Assembly (NCBI GenBank): GCA_018814355.1
Contig: JAHIZT010000061.1
Span: forward strand, 1-52,657
Origin: Candidatus Thermoplasmatota archaeon
GTDB lineage: Archaea; Thermoplasmatota; Thermoplasmata; UBA10834
Length of the DNA stretch: 52,657 nucleotides
Reading direction: 5' to 3'
Shown here: positions 17,258 to 26,585 of the stretch, piece after piece
Layout: every line of letters begins with the position of its first letter
Numbering within the stretch: the first letter of the stretch is position 1
Program-made: the position numbers and the translations under genes
The notes under the pieces: generated by a model
What the model was told of the DNA's origin: nothing
The model's database searches: none
Seen by the model: the letters and a program-made list of their open reading frames with translations, nothing else

Positions 17258-17821
17258 TCAGCCCTGGACAATGGAGCCCAGGACGGGCTTGAACGTCCAA
17301 CCATCCTTGTTCTGGACCATCGACTTCGACAGGTCGATGTCCACGGTCAGAGTCGTGGTGTCATCTTCCACGATCGTGAACGGTTTGTTTATCTTCAGCT
17401 CCCCCGAAGGTACCCTGAAGTTGACCAGTGTTCCGTTCTCGAGGGTCCCGGTCACGTTCACCACTGCAATACGTATCTGCGTGTACTTGCCAACGCTCAC
17501 GTTGCCCGATGCGAGCAGTCCTGATACATTGACAAGGGCTGCGAGATCCAGCGTCTGGTCATCCAGTTGGAGAACATGCCATCCGCTGTTGTCCTCTGCG
17601 GTGTCGTTCTGGTCGGTTTCATTGTCGAGTCCTGCCTGGTGTATCTTGACAGTTGAGAATGTTACGTTGATGTGAGCCCATCCCGCGGGCGCGTCCTTCA
17701 CGTTGATGACTACCCTTCCTGTGGCGGCATCTTCCCGCGTGAGTAGATATGCCCCCGCTCCCCCGAGTATCACGATGGCTGATACTCCCAGAGCTAGCAA
17801 TGCAATCCCTTTTGATGTCAT
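17258..17821 (-). CDS. DUF4382 membrane-anchored extracellular protein
   Basis: The 187-residue protein begins with one membrane segment (residues 4-27, rich in Ala, Gly, Leu, Val) followed by an outside domain. Its VVINVKDAPAGWAHINVTFSTVKIH start and the LDLAALVN...LASGNVSVGKYTQIRI pattern match DUF4382, a beta-sandwich domain of unknown role found in archaeal and bacterial surface proteins. There is no lipobox Cys, so it is anchored by the uncleaved segment. The domain is rich in N-x-T/S sites that could be glycosylated. A TATA box 27 bases before the ATG makes it an independent, leaderless gene inserted between hel308 and cgi121. Confidence 0.82.
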   Translation of the reverse strand: MTSKGIALLALGVSAIVILGGAGAYLLTREDAATGRVVINVKDAPAGWAHINVTFSTVKIHQAGLDNETDQNDTAEDNSGWHVLQLDDQTLDLAALVNVSGLLASGNVSVGKYTQIRIAVVNVTGTLENGTLVNFRVPSGELKINKPFTIVEDDTTTLTVDIDLSKSMVQNKDGWTFKPVLGSIVQG

Positions 17822-17843
17822 GGCGGCTCCATTGTGGGCAATC

Positions 17844-17853
17844 TGATATAAAC
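17844..17853 (-). promoter_or_regulatory. TATA box of the DUF4382 gene
   Basis: The minus strand reads GTTTATATCA with its centre about 27 bases before ATG 17821. The transcript would start at or next to the start codon (leaderless). Confidence 0.6.
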
Positions 17854-18098
17854 ATTTCCGCAGGAAAAAGCAACGTCAGTATTGATTTCGGACTACGTGC
17901 TAGAAACGGCTCGACGATCGCTGAAAATTCGTTGCTCGACGGCATTTGCCTCGCTCCAATTCCCGTACATTAGGTCATGGCATGCGAGTCGGGGAAAATC
18001 GTCAACCTGCACGGATCGAGCCCCGAGCGGTGCCCCTCTCCACTTCCCGTGGCCCCCAGGCCGTATTGTCTCTACCATCTCCTTCGACATGTTGTCAA

Positions 18099-20270
18099 TT
18101 ATCTGTAATCCTTCAGCGACCGCTGCTCGTCCTCGATCTCGACAGGCATCCCCGGTTCGGACTGACCGAGCTGGTCCTTGATGGACCTTGCGACCGCTTC
18201 TCCTATCGTCGGTATCTGCTTCAGCCTGTCATAGCTGGTGTTCCTGAGATCCTCGATGGTCCTGATGCTCCTGTCGTACAACGCCCTTGCTCTCACCCTG
18301 CCGACACCCTTCATCTTGACCAGCTCCAGCAGCTCGCTCTTGATGCCGTAGCGCATCCGCGTGCGCATTTCCCTGACCTCGTCCAAGGCGTCCTTGTTGA
18401 ACAGCTCGGCCAGTCGGGCCATTGCATGCACCAGCCACTCCGCGCGCTCCATCTTGTTCCTGATATCTCCAGGGCCTATGTTGAACCCGTGCGCGATGTC
18501 GTTCTCGTGAACCTCGGACATCCAATCGCTCAAGAGCTTGGCCGTCTTGACCTCGGATAGGAATATCTCGTACTTGCCCAGGTCCGACGGCGGCTCTATC
18601 AGCAGCTGCTCGTTCACCTCGCTCTCGAACTCCTCTATCCATGAGTAGTCCGATTGGCGCAGGTACAGGAGGCCCATGTCCGGGACCGCGCATATCGTGT
18701 GGAGTATCCCGAAGCTCTTGCCGGAACCATATTTCGTGAGAGCCTCTCTCATGATGACGGCTGACTGCGGGTCTACGTAGAGGTCGCTGACGCACTTGCC
18801 GAACAGTGTTGCCCTGAGAGGTTCGTCGGGATGTACCATGCCCTGTCCCTGGAGGAAGTCAACCACCTTCTCGATCGTCTCGGTCAGATAGGTCACTTCG
18901 GTCTGATGTGCGAGGAAGGTCTTTCCGAAAAAGGAGTTCAAGTCGTCAATCGATGAAGCCGCCTTCGTGGCGATAAGGGCCAGAACATGCGATCTGATGG
19001 CTGGCTCCGTCCCGAGCTTCGAGTAGATGTTCTCGTTTTCGCCCAGGAGGTAGGTCTCAAGGAGCATGTCCTTCTCCTCCTCGTTCCTCGCAATCAGTAT
19101 TGCCTCTCCGTACTTGTCGAACCTTGGCCTCCCGGCCCTGCCGCACATCTGCTTGATCTCGAGCACTGGTATGGTCGTGTAACCGATGTTCGAATCGAAT
19201 CGCTTGACGTCCCGGACCAAGACCGTGCGTGCCGGCAGGTTGATTCCCGCTGCAAGCGTGGGTGTGGCGACTATACATCTGACAAGTCCGTTCTTGAAGT
19301 TCGATTCCACGAGCTTCCTCTGTGGACCAGTCAGGCCAGCATGATGGAACGCGCAGCCGTTCCTGAGGCATTTCCCGAGCTTGCTCCCCATCGTGGTCGG
19401 CTCGTCCTGCTCCCCAATGAGCTTCTTCGCGACCTTGCCCAGCTCTGCAGAGTTGTATCCGCCTGCGGTCTTGACGACCTTTCCGAGCTCTCCCGCGAGC
19501 GATTCGCTCGCCTTCCGCGTATTGACGAACACCAGACACTGTCCTCCAGATCCGAGGGCGCTCTTGACCAGTCCCTGAACCGGTTCATCATCGTCCAGGA
19601 GGACGCGCTTCGAGTTGTCCGTGAAAAAAACCTTGCCGTCCGCATACACCCCTTCCTTCAGAGGCACGGGCCTCCAGTCGCTCTCGATCAGCTCGGCACC
19701 GAGCCATTCTGCCAGCTCCGAAGCGTTCCTGATCGTCGCGGAGAGGGCGATGATCTGCGCTGTGGGGTTGAATGTCCTGAACTTGACCAGAGTGACCTCG
19801 AGCGTGGGTCCCCTCTCGGGGTCGTTGATCAGATGGACCTCGTCTGCTACCACGACGGACAACTGGTCCAGCCATTTGGATCTGTGCCTCAGAAGCGAGT
19901 CCGCCTTCTCGGAGGTAGCGATGACGATGTCGAATAGGTGGAGCTTCGGGTCTACATCATCGTAGTCGCCTGTTGATTCCCCCACTCTTATCCCGAGGTC
20001 CTGGAACTTCGCGAGGTCGTCGAATTTCTCGGACGCGAGGGCCTTCAAAGGCACTATGTACAGTGCCTTCCCGCCTCGCAGGACCGCCTGGAGGATGGCA
20101 AGATAGGCCACCAAGCTCTTCCCAGAAGCTGTTGGGATCGCCAGGACGATATTCTTCCTATCGAGGGTCGGTCCTATGGCCTCCTCCTGGGGTGGATACA
20201 GGGTATCGATGCCCTCATCCTTGAGCTTCTTGACAATCCTGGGATCCAGGCCCAACTCGTCGATCCTCAT
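18099..20270 (-). CDS. hel308: Hel308-type superfamily 2 DNA helicase
   Basis: Hel308 is an archaeal 3'-5' DNA helicase acting at stalled replication forks. The 723-residue protein has a Q-motif (YPPQEEAIG, 25-33), Walker A with Lys51 (PTASGKS), the DEVH box at 143-146, ALSATI (motif III), a QMCGRAGRP motif VI and a C-terminal helix-hairpin-helix (MKGVGRVRARALYDRSI). The start is taken as ATG 20270 (MRIDELGLDP), which begins the family core; the frame extends 43 codons upstream without family similarity and crosses a likely promoter (AAATATTA). lonB is transcribed divergently. A short coupling to cgi121, common in archaea, is interrupted here by the DUF4382 gene. Confidence 0.92.
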   Translation of the reverse strand: MRIDELGLDPRIVKKLKDEGIDTLYPPQEEAIGPTLDRKNIVLAIPTASGKSLVAYLAILQAVLRGGKALYIVPLKALASEKFDDLAKFQDLGIRVGESTGDYDDVDPKLHLFDIVIATSEKADSLLRHRSKWLDQLSVVVADEVHLINDPERGPTLEVTLVKFRTFNPTAQIIALSATIRNASELAEWLGAELIESDWRPVPLKEGVYADGKVFFTDNSKRVLLDDDEPVQGLVKSALGSGGQCLVFVNTRKASESLAGELGKVVKTAGGYNSAELGKVAKKLIGEQDEPTTMGSKLGKCLRNGCAFHHAGLTGPQRKLVESNFKNGLVRCIVATPTLAAGINLPARTVLVRDVKRFDSNIGYTTIPVLEIKQMCGRAGRPRFDKYGEAILIARNEEEKDMLLETYLLGENENIYSKLGTEPAIRSHVLALIATKAASSIDDLNSFFGKTFLAHQTEVTYLTETIEKVVDFLQGQGMVHPDEPLRATLFGKCVSDLYVDPQSAVIMREALTKYGSGKSFGILHTICAVPDMGLLYLRQSDYSWIEEFESEVNEQLLIEPPSDLGKYEIFLSEVKTAKLLSDWMSEVHENDIAHGFNIGPGDIRNKMERAEWLVHAMARLAELFNKDALDEVREMRTRMRYGIKSELLELVKMKGVGRVRARALYDRSIRTIEDLRNTSYDRLKQIPTIGEAVARSIKDQLGQSEPGMPVEIEDEQRSLKDYR

Positions 20271-20419
20271 TCCTGCCCTCTCAGCATGGTGACGCTCGTT
20301 ATGGATGGCGGTCCCCCTAATATTTGTTCGCGGGAGGCGAAGTGAGTGCAGAACCATGATTCCATCGCAATACCGTCGGATGACTGGCCCTACCAACAAG
20401 TGAGCCCCCTCACGGCAAA

Positions 20420-20469
20420 AGCCTTATTTAGCACGAGGGTTAATAGCTTGAACAGTCACGGTTGTGACT
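20420..20469 (+). promoter_or_regulatory. lonB promoter with palindrome at the transcription start
   Basis: The TATA-like GCCTTATTTAGC (20420-20431) predicts a start near 20451. Immediately there lies a perfect palindrome, AGTCAC-GGTT-GTGACT (20454-20469). It could be an operator overlapping the start or a hairpin at the mRNA 5' end. The start codon of lonB follows 16 bases later. Confidence 0.45.
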
Positions 20470-20485
20470 AATACTGGTGCAGTTA

Positions 20486-22465
20486 ATGGCAACGAGTGAT
20501 TCTTGGGGGTCGACGCTGGGCCTTTCGGACCTCGAGGATTGGATCAAATCCAAGTCCTTCGAGACAACGGCCGATGTGAAGATACCCCCGCAACTGGTGG
20601 ACCAGGTCATAGGCCAAGACGAGGCCGTGACGGTGATCCGCAAGGCCGCTGAGCAGAAGAGGCACATCATTCTCATAGGAGACCCGGGCACTGGGAAATC
20701 CATGCTCGCGAGATCCATGACCGACTTCCTCCCCAAGGGCGAGATGCAGGACGTCATCGCCTACAACAACCCCGAGGACCAGAACGAGCCGAAGATCAGG
20801 ATCGTTCCAGCGGGCAAGGGCAGGGAGATCGTCCAGGCGCAGAAGCGGGAGGTGGAGCAGAAAAAGGCTCAGAAAAACTCCTCCTGGCTCATGCTCATCA
20901 TGATGTTTGTCGCACTGGGCGCTATGGTCTCTTGGATTCAGAAGGATTTCACACCGCTCCTCATAGTGGTCGTGGGCGGTCTGGTCCTGTACTGGCTCGG
21001 ACGGTCGTTCGGGCAGAAGCGCGAGGCGATGTTGATCCCGAAGCTGCTCGTCACTCACAAGCCCGATGAACTGGCACCGTTTATAGACGCCACGGGCGCA
21101 CACGCAGGAGCATTGCTGGGCGATGTGAAGCACGATCCGTTCCAGAGCGGTGGGCTTGAGACCCCAGCTCACGAGAGACTTGAGCCTGGGGCGATCCACA
21201 AGGCGAACAGGGGCGTCCTGTTCATCGACGAGATCAACTTGCTCCGGATCGAAAGCCAACAGAGCCTCCTTACTGCGCTCCAAGAGGGCGAGTTCAGCAT
21301 CCTGGGGCAGAGCGAGAGGAGCTCAGGCGCTATGGTCAAGAGCGAGCCTGTTCCGTGCGGTTTCATACTCGTCGCGGCTGGCAACCTGGACGCGGTCTCG
21401 GGGATGCACCCGGCACTAAGGTCCAGGATCAGAGGTTACGGTTATGAGATCTACATGCGGAGCACGATGCCCGACACCGAGCAGAACAGGGACAAGCTGA
21501 TCAAGTTCGTGGCTCAGGAGGTGTCGAAGGACAAGAAGATACCTCACTTCGACAAGGGCGCGGTGGCCGAGATCATCCGCGAAGCCCAGAGAAGAGCTGG
21601 ACGGAGGGGGATGCTCACACTCAGGCTGCGCGAGCTTGGCGGATTGGTGAGGGTCGCAGGCGACATAGCGACCGAGAGGAATGCGTCCGTTGTCGAGTCG
21701 AAGCACGTCCTCGAGGCAAAGAAGATTGCTAGATCGCTCGAGCAGCAGGTGACGGACAGGGCGGTCGAGCGAAGGAAGGATTACAGCATATCATTGACCG
21801 AGGGCGCGGTCGTCGGCATAGTCAATGGACTTGCAGTGCTCAATGCCGAGTCCTCAATGTCGGAGTTCTCAGGGATAGTGACGCCGATAGTCGCCGAGGT
21901 CACACCGCCTCAGAACAGGGAGGGCGGCAAGATCATTGCGACTGGCAAGCTCGGCGAGATCGCGAGGGAGTCGGTGCAGAACGTCTCCGCGCTCATCAAG
22001 AAGTACACGGGGGAGGACATCAGCAACCACGACATACATGTGCAATTCATCGGGACCTACGATGGTATTGAGGGGGACAGCGCCTCGATAGCCGTCGCGA
22101 CAGCGGTCATATCGGCCTTCGAGGAGATCGAGGTGGATCAGAGCTGTGCTATGACCGGGAGCTTGAGCGTGAGGGGCCAGGTTCTGCCGGTCGGAGGCGT
22201 CACGGCCAAGATAGAGGCGGCCGCGGAGATAGGCCTGAAGAAGGTTCTCATTCCGGAGGAGAACATGAAGGACGTTCTCCTTGAGGACAAGTACATCGGC
22301 AAGATCGAGGTCATACCTGTCCGCACCCTCAACGATGTTCTTGTGCACGCCCTTGTGGGCTCTCGTAAGGAAGGGCTCCTGAAGAAGCTCGCAGCCCTCG
22401 TTGCCGCGAAGCGCCCGTCGTCTCCAAGCCCGCTTCCGGTGACCGACAGAGCGGCGGCCCATTGA
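20486..22465 (+). CDS. lonB: Archaeal membrane-bound Lon protease (LonB)
   Basis: LonB is the ATP-dependent, membrane-anchored protease that removes damaged and regulatory proteins in archaea. The 659-residue protein has Walker A GDPGTGKS (65-72), the archaeal insertion of two membrane helices (about 133-149 and 157-172), Walker B LFIDEIN (245-251) and a C-terminal protease domain with the Ser532-Lys575 dyad (EGDSAS and [10 protein letters not shown]). All catalytic residues are present and the length is typical. ATG 20486 is preferred over GTG 20477. nadM begins 15 bases after the stop, so the plus-strand genes to 25.1 kb may share transcripts. Confidence 0.95.
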   Translation: MATSDSWGSTLGLSDLEDWIKSKSFETTADVKIPPQLVDQVIGQDEAVTVIRKAAEQKRHIILIGDPGTGKSMLARSMTDFLPKGEMQDVIAYNNPEDQNEPKIRIVPAGKGREIVQAQKREVEQKKAQKNSSWLMLIMMFVALGAMVSWIQKDFTPLLIVVVGGLVLYWLGRSFGQKREAMLIPKLLVTHKPDELAPFIDATGAHAGALLGDVKHDPFQSGGLETPAHERLEPGAIHKANRGVLFIDEINLLRIESQQSLLTALQEGEFSILGQSERSSGAMVKSEPVPCGFILVAAGNLDAVSGMHPALRSRIRGYGYEIYMRSTMPDTEQNRDKLIKFVAQEVSKDKKIPHFDKGAVAEIIREAQRRAGRRGMLTLRLRELGGLVRVAGDIATERNASVVESKHVLEAKKIARSLEQQVTDRAVERRKDYSISLTEGAVVGIVNGLAVLNAESSMSEFSGIVTPIVAEVTPPQNREGGKIIATGKLGEIARESVQNVSALIKKYTGEDISNHDIHVQFIGTYDGIEGDSASIAVATAVISAFEEIEVDQSCAMTGSLSVRGQVLPVGGVTAKIEAAAEIGLKKVLIPEENMKDVLLEDKYIGKIEVIPVRTLNDVLVHALVGSRKEGLLKKLAALVAAKRPSSPSPLPVTDRAAAH

Positions 22466-22480
22466 AGTTGAGGTGTTCTC

Positions 22481-23017
22481 GTGCGCGGCCTGATTGTCGG
22501 AAGGTTTCAACCGTTGCACAAGGGACACCTTTCGGTCATCCGAGAAGTCCTCAGGCAATGCGATGAGCTGATCATAGTCATAGGCAGCGCTGAGGAATCT
22601 CATACTGATAAGAACCCGTTCACTGCCGGTGAGAGATACCAGATGATCCTGTCCTCGTTGACAGACGGGGAGAGGCGTCGCGTCCTCATTGTACCTATCA
22701 GAGACGTCAACAGGTACTCAGTTTGGGTGAACCATGTCGAATCATACGTACCTCCTTTCGACGAGATCTACTCCAACAGCGACCTCACAAGGTCTCTGTT
22801 CAAGCAGGCAGGATATGAGGTTCACAAGACGAAGGCATACAACCCGAAGGAGTACTCTGCGACCGAGGTGAGGCGACGCATTGTTGACGGCGAGAGATGG
22901 GAGAATCTCGTGCCTCGGCCGGTTGCTGGATTCCTGGATGGTCTGGATGCGAGACAGAGACTGCTGGACTCAGGCATGAGTCCTGCAAAGAAGCAGGGTG
23001 AATGCCGTGCTCGCTGA
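22481..23017 (+). CDS. nadM: Nicotinamide-nucleotide adenylyltransferase (archaeal NadM type)
   Basis: The enzyme joins NMN and ATP to NAD. The 178-residue protein has the nucleotidyltransferase HxGH motif (GRFQPLHKGHL, His13 and His16) and the C-terminal SATEVRRRI signature. The start is GTG 22481, with GAGGTG 5 bases upstream. The NMN deamidase pncC overlaps its 3' end by 20 bases, so the two NMN enzymes are translated together. The C-terminus after residue 165 (KKQGECRAR) is slightly longer than usual. Confidence 0.92.
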   Translation: MRGLIVGRFQPLHKGHLSVIREVLRQCDELIIVIGSAEESHTDKNPFTAGERYQMILSSLTDGERRRVLIVPIRDVNRYSVWVNHVESYVPPFDEIYSNSDLTRSLFKQAGYEVHKTKAYNPKEYSATEVRRRIVDGERWENLVPRPVAGFLDGLDARQRLLDSGMSPAKKQGECRAR

Positions 23018-23480
23018 AGAGGTCGGCGAGCTGCTCAAGTCTAAGGGACAGACGATTGCCTTAGCTGAATCATGCACTGGTGGCAAGCTTGGTGACATGA
23101 TCACGGAGGCCTCTGGGAGCAGCGACTATTTCCTCGGAGGAGTTGTCTCGTACAGCAATCAGGCAAAGATGGAGCTTCTGGGCGTTGACAAGAGCACGCT
23201 CGATGTCAAGGGTTCGGTGAGCAAGGAGGTCGCTCTCCAGATGGCTGCCGGTGCCCGGAAGAAGCTGCATGCAGACATTGGCGTCGGAACAACGGGGATC
23301 GCTGGACCGACCGGCGGGACTAAAACGAAGCCTGTTGGGCTCGTCTACATCGCGGTGAGCTCGGACAAGACCGCTGTCTGCACCAGAAACCTGTTCAAGG
23401 GTTCCAGACATGACGTGAAGATGCATTCTGCTGTCAAGGCGCTCGAAATGGTCAGAGAATTCCTGCTCAAGAGCGGCTGA
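22998..23480 (+). CDS. pncC: CinA-type nicotinamide-nucleotide amidohydrolase (PncC)
   Basis: PncC removes the amide from NMN to give nicotinate mononucleotide, recycling pyridine nucleotides. The 160-residue protein is the stand-alone CinA C-terminal domain: AESCTGGKLGDMI (with the conserved Ser-Cys-Thr-Gly-Gly), SYSNQAKMELLGV, and GTTGIAGPTGGTKTKPVG. It overlaps nadM. The start could be GTG 22998 or GTG 23007. The N-terminal MoaB-like CinA domain is absent, as is common. Confidence 0.92.
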   Translation: MNAVLAEEVGELLKSKGQTIALAESCTGGKLGDMITEASGSSDYFLGGVVSYSNQAKMELLGVDKSTLDVKGSVSKEVALQMAAGARKKLHADIGVGTTGIAGPTGGTKTKPVGLVYIAVSSDKTAVCTRNLFKGSRHDVKMHSAVKALEMVREFLLKSG

Positions 23481-23518
23481 ATGAGTGGTCGCGCCCCGCA
23501 TTTTCCAGAAATTACCAA

Positions 23519-23570
23519 AATATTTATACTCACACCCCGATTTTATAACGCGCGTCGCATGCGCGCGAGG
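23519..23570 (+). promoter_or_regulatory. Tandem TATA boxes and a GC hairpin before the KaiC-like gene
   Basis: Two AT boxes are present: AATATTTATAC (23519-23529) and GATTTTATAAC (23540-23549). CGCGCG (23549-23554) and CGCGCG (23562-23567) can form a 6-bp stem whose end touches the GAGG ribosome site (23567-23570), 8 bases before ATG 23579. A transcript from the first box would start at about this hairpin; one from the second would lack most of it. Confidence 0.45.
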
Positions 23571-23578
23571 ACTTTCTA

Positions 23579-24427
23579 ATGTCAGAAGGGGATGTGCAGA
23601 GGATACCTACTGGGGTCGCCGACTTCGATTCCATCATGCAGGGCGGACTTCCAGCAGGCTCGGTCGTCCTTCTTCTGGGCGATGTCGGAGGCGGCGGGCA
23701 CGAGTTCGCATTGACCTCAGCGGCGAAGATCGGCATCGTCAAGGAATTCCCGGATACGCGGACTTTCATGCTCGGGGACGCGGGGAAGCACGGGGTTTTG
23801 CCGGAGAAGATGTGCTACATAACCTTCTCTCGGTCCAGGAACGATATCCTTCAGGACGTCAAGCTGTCCTTCAACCGGGACTTCTATGAGTCTCTGAAGA
23901 CGAACCTGCTCTTCAAGGATTTCTCGAGGAACTACTTCATGCACACCGTCGTCCCGACGGCATGGCTGGATTCGGACCAGTCAGGCGACCTGTTCTCGGA
24001 CAAGAAGCAAGACGGACTCCTCGAGTCGCTCGTTGATTTCCTCGACGGCAACGCCCCGAAGAGCATGGTCATAATGGATTCGCTCACAGACCTTGTGGTA
24101 TCCGAGACGATCGACTTTCAGGACGTAATCGCGCTCCTGAAAGGCATCCAGCGGATGGCGAAGAAGTGGGATGCGATCTTCTATCTCATACTAACGGACG
24201 AGATCCTGGACCGGAAGCGCCAGCAGATGATCATAGACAGCGTAGACGGCGTGTTCAAGTTCGAGTGGGCGAAGTTCCACCATACGTCCAAGAGACAACG
24301 GTATCTCTATGTCGAGAAGTTCATGAGCGTGCTCCCTCACCTGGACCAGGAGAGGATCGCGCGCTTCGCCACACTGATAACCTCTCAGAGCGGATTTGTC
24401 GTGATCAACACGGAACGGGTGGGATGA
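23579..24427 (+). CDS. KaiC/RAD55-like protein with degenerate Walker A (HTR-like family)
   Basis: The 282-residue protein has the KaiC/RecA fold: RIPTGVADFDSIMQGGLPAGS at the start and a Walker B-like MVIMDSLTDLV. The P-loop reads GDVGGGGHE (residues 34-42), lacking the Lys and Ser/Thr that bind ATP phosphates. Haloarchaeal HTR-like proteins, related to GvpD, share such a Lys-less loop (recalled, not searched), so the loss is probably old rather than a recent mutation. It is followed 4 bases later by an intact KaiC-like ATPase; a regulatory pair is a reasonable inference. The substrate or target is unknown. Confidence 0.75.
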   Translation: MSEGDVQRIPTGVADFDSIMQGGLPAGSVVLLLGDVGGGGHEFALTSAAKIGIVKEFPDTRTFMLGDAGKHGVLPEKMCYITFSRSRNDILQDVKLSFNRDFYESLKTNLLFKDFSRNYFMHTVVPTAWLDSDQSGDLFSDKKQDGLLESLVDFLDGNAPKSMVIMDSLTDLVVSETIDFQDVIALLKGIQRMAKKWDAIFYLILTDEILDRKRQQMIIDSVDGVFKFEWAKFHHTSKRQRYLYVEKFMSVLPHLDQERIARFATLITSQSGFVVINTERVG

Positions 24428-24431
24428 GCAC

Positions 24432-25133
24432 ATGGCTGTAAGCAGGGTCAAGACGGGTGTCGATGGATTGGATGAGATGCTTCAAGGCGGCCTGCCGGAG
24501 AATCATATTGTCGCCGTCATGGGGTCGTTCGGGACGGGCAAGACGACCCTCGGTCTACAGTTCCTGGTGGAAGGCCTGAAGAAGAACGAGCCGTGCATAT
24601 TCATCTCGCTCGAAGAGGACAAGGATTCGATTCTGAAGAACGCCGCAGCCTTCGGATGGGACTTGTCTGGGGCGCTGGACAGCAAGAAGCTCGGCCTGTT
24701 CAAGCTCGAACCGTCTGATGCGAAGACCACGATCACGAGGATCAAGAGCGAGCTCCCGAAATTCATCAAGTCCTTCGGCGCGAAGAGGGTGGTGCTGGAT
24801 TCCGTGTCATTGCTCAACATGATGTTCTCGGACGAGAACGATCGCAGGTCGAACCTGTTCAACCTCTGCCAACTGTTGAGGAGCACGGGTGCCACGGCCC
24901 TCCTGACGGCGGAGGTCAAGGACGAGAATCCGCGCTCCTCCAGGGACGGCCTAGCGGAGTACACCGCGGACGGCGTGCTCCTGCTCCAGTCGGACGAGAG
25001 CAAAGAAGGAGGCGAGGTCCAGCTGACGATAAGGATTCTCAAGATGCGCCGAACCTCTCACTCGAGAAGGGTGAAGCCGTACTCGATAACGGACAAGGGG
25101 ATCGTGGTGCACGCGGGCGCCGACGTGTTCTAG
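24432..25133 (+). CDS. RAD55/KaiC-like RecA-superfamily ATPase
   Basis: This single-domain 233-residue ATPase has an intact Walker A (GSFGTGKTT, residues 31-39), Walker B (KRVVLDSVSLL) and the KaiC-type glutamates in ISLEEDKDS. It ends with basic strands (RTSHSRRVKPYSI) typical of the family. Such archaeal proteins are often signalling or motility-associated ATPases, but no flagellar or chemotaxis gene is near. It is almost fused to the upstream degenerate paralogue (4-base gap), suggesting joint function. Its TAG stop shares CTAG with the stop of the convergent aminotransferase. Confidence 0.82.
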   Translation: MAVSRVKTGVDGLDEMLQGGLPENHIVAVMGSFGTGKTTLGLQFLVEGLKKNEPCIFISLEEDKDSILKNAAAFGWDLSGALDSKKLGLFKLEPSDAKTTITRIKSELPKFIKSFGAKRVVLDSVSLLNMMFSDENDRRSNLFNLCQLLRSTGATALLTAEVKDENPRSSRDGLAEYTADGVLLLQSDESKEGGEVQLTIRILKMRRTSHSRRVKPYSITDKGIVVHAGADVF

Positions 25134-26419
25134 GACTTCCCTATCAGGGTGCCCTTGAGGGCATCCTCCATCTTGGACTCGTCGCTCCCCTTCGACTTGT
25201 CCCATCTCGAGACGAGCTCCTGGTTGATGACCGAGCCCAGCCTCCGGAGCCCTTCTGTTATCATCTGGTCCGACGGGTGGGTGAAGTTCAGCCTAAGTGT
25301 GCTCAGGCCGTCCTTCGGGTCCGCGAAGAACGCCCTGCCGGACACGAACGCCACTCTCTTCTTCAGCGCTTTCTTGAGCAGCTCCCCGGAATCCATGCCC
25401 TCTGGGAGCGTGACCCAGAGAAACATCCCGCCCTCGGGCTTCGTCCAGTGCAGTCCCTTCGGCATGAACTCGTTCATCCCGCTGAGCATGATGCTCATCT
25501 TCCTGCTGTAGACTTCCTTTATCTTCTCTATCTGCTGGTCCATGTGCCCTTTGGCGACGTACTCGTGCGCGATTCTCTGCCCCAGAACGTTGGTGCACAC
25601 ATCGGCCGATTGCTTTGCAATGATCATCTTCCTCAGTACGTCCGGCTCCGCAACTACCCAGCCGACCCTGAAGCCCGGCGCAAGCACCTTCGAGAAGGTG
25701 CTCATGTAGATCACCCTTCCCTCGTCGTCGAAGTGCTTTATGGGCACGATGTGCTCCCCGACATACCGTAGCTCGCCATACGGGTCGTCCTCGAGTACGA
25801 GGAAGTCGTATTCAGATGCGAGGTCGACCAACTTCCTCCTGCTTTTCTCAGGCATCGTCACGCCCGCAGGGTTCTGGAAGTTCGGCAGAGCGTATACTAT
25901 CTTCGGGGGGTTGGACCTCTTCGCGAGCTTCTTCATCCGCTCCTCGAAGATGTCCATGCGCATGTTGTTGTCATCGATCGGTATGGATTCGAAGGTGGTC
26001 TGGTAGACTGCCCATCCAGTCAATGCCGTCAGGTAGGTGGGCGCGGAGACGACGACCGTGTCCTTCGGGTCGAGGAAGACCTTCCCCACGAGGTCTATGA
26101 CCTGCTGGGACCCGCTCACGATGAGGAAGTTCTCCATCCCTGCATCCATGCCTTTCTTCTTCATCCGTTCAGCGAGTACCTCCCTCAACGGCGCATAACC
26201 CTCGGTGATGCCGTATTGGAGAGTCTGAGCGCCGTCGTTCTTCAGGACGTCGTTCGCTATCTCTCGGATGAGCTCTGTCGGAAATGTCTCGGGGTTCGGG
26301 AAGCCTCCAGCGAAAGAGATCATGTCGGGAACCTGGAGAAGCTTCAACAGCTCCCTTACCTCGGACGCCTTCATCTCCTTTGAGCGCTCAGAAAAATGCC
26401 GTGTCAGATTGAGGGCCAT
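25130..26419 (-). CDS. PLP-dependent aminotransferase, class I (2-aminoadipate/aromatic type)
   Basis: The 429-residue enzyme is a fold-type I aminotransferase. The Schiff-base lysine is Lys244 (STFSKVLAPGFRVGW), with NPAGVTMP and EDDPYGELRY upstream and a C-terminal LRLNFTHPSD motif. It resembles the LysN/MocR-like branch (starting MALNLTRHFSERSKEMKASEVREL), which handles 2-aminoadipate, aromatic or branched-chain amino acids; the exact substrate is not decidable here. It is a single-gene unit ending head-on with the KaiC-like gene through a shared CTAG. Confidence 0.87.
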   Translation of the reverse strand: MALNLTRHFSERSKEMKASEVRELLKLLQVPDMISFAGGFPNPETFPTELIREIANDVLKNDGAQTLQYGITEGYAPLREVLAERMKKKGMDAGMENFLIVSGSQQVIDLVGKVFLDPKDTVVVSAPTYLTALTGWAVYQTTFESIPIDDNNMRMDIFEERMKKLAKRSNPPKIVYALPNFQNPAGVTMPEKSRRKLVDLASEYDFLVLEDDPYGELRYVGEHIVPIKHFDDEGRVIYMSTFSKVLAPGFRVGWVVAEPDVLRKMIIAKQSADVCTNVLGQRIAHEYVAKGHMDQQIEKIKEVYSRKMSIMLSGMNEFMPKGLHWTKPEGGMFLWVTLPEGMDSGELLKKALKKRVAFVSGRAFFADPKDGLSTLRLNFTHPSDQMITEGLRRLGSVINQELVSRWDKSKGSDESKMEDALKGTLIGKS

Positions 26420-26585
26420 GCCACAATCTCCTGCCTACGACGATTAGGGGTCACTCGCACTTTAATGGTTTTGAGGATACCAGACCTCAACATCTATTTC
26501 ATTGCATCGAGTCGGCGCGAGTCAGTATTCCTCGACAACACCAAAACCCTTAAGGCCAACTATTGCCTACAACGCAACCGTGGCC

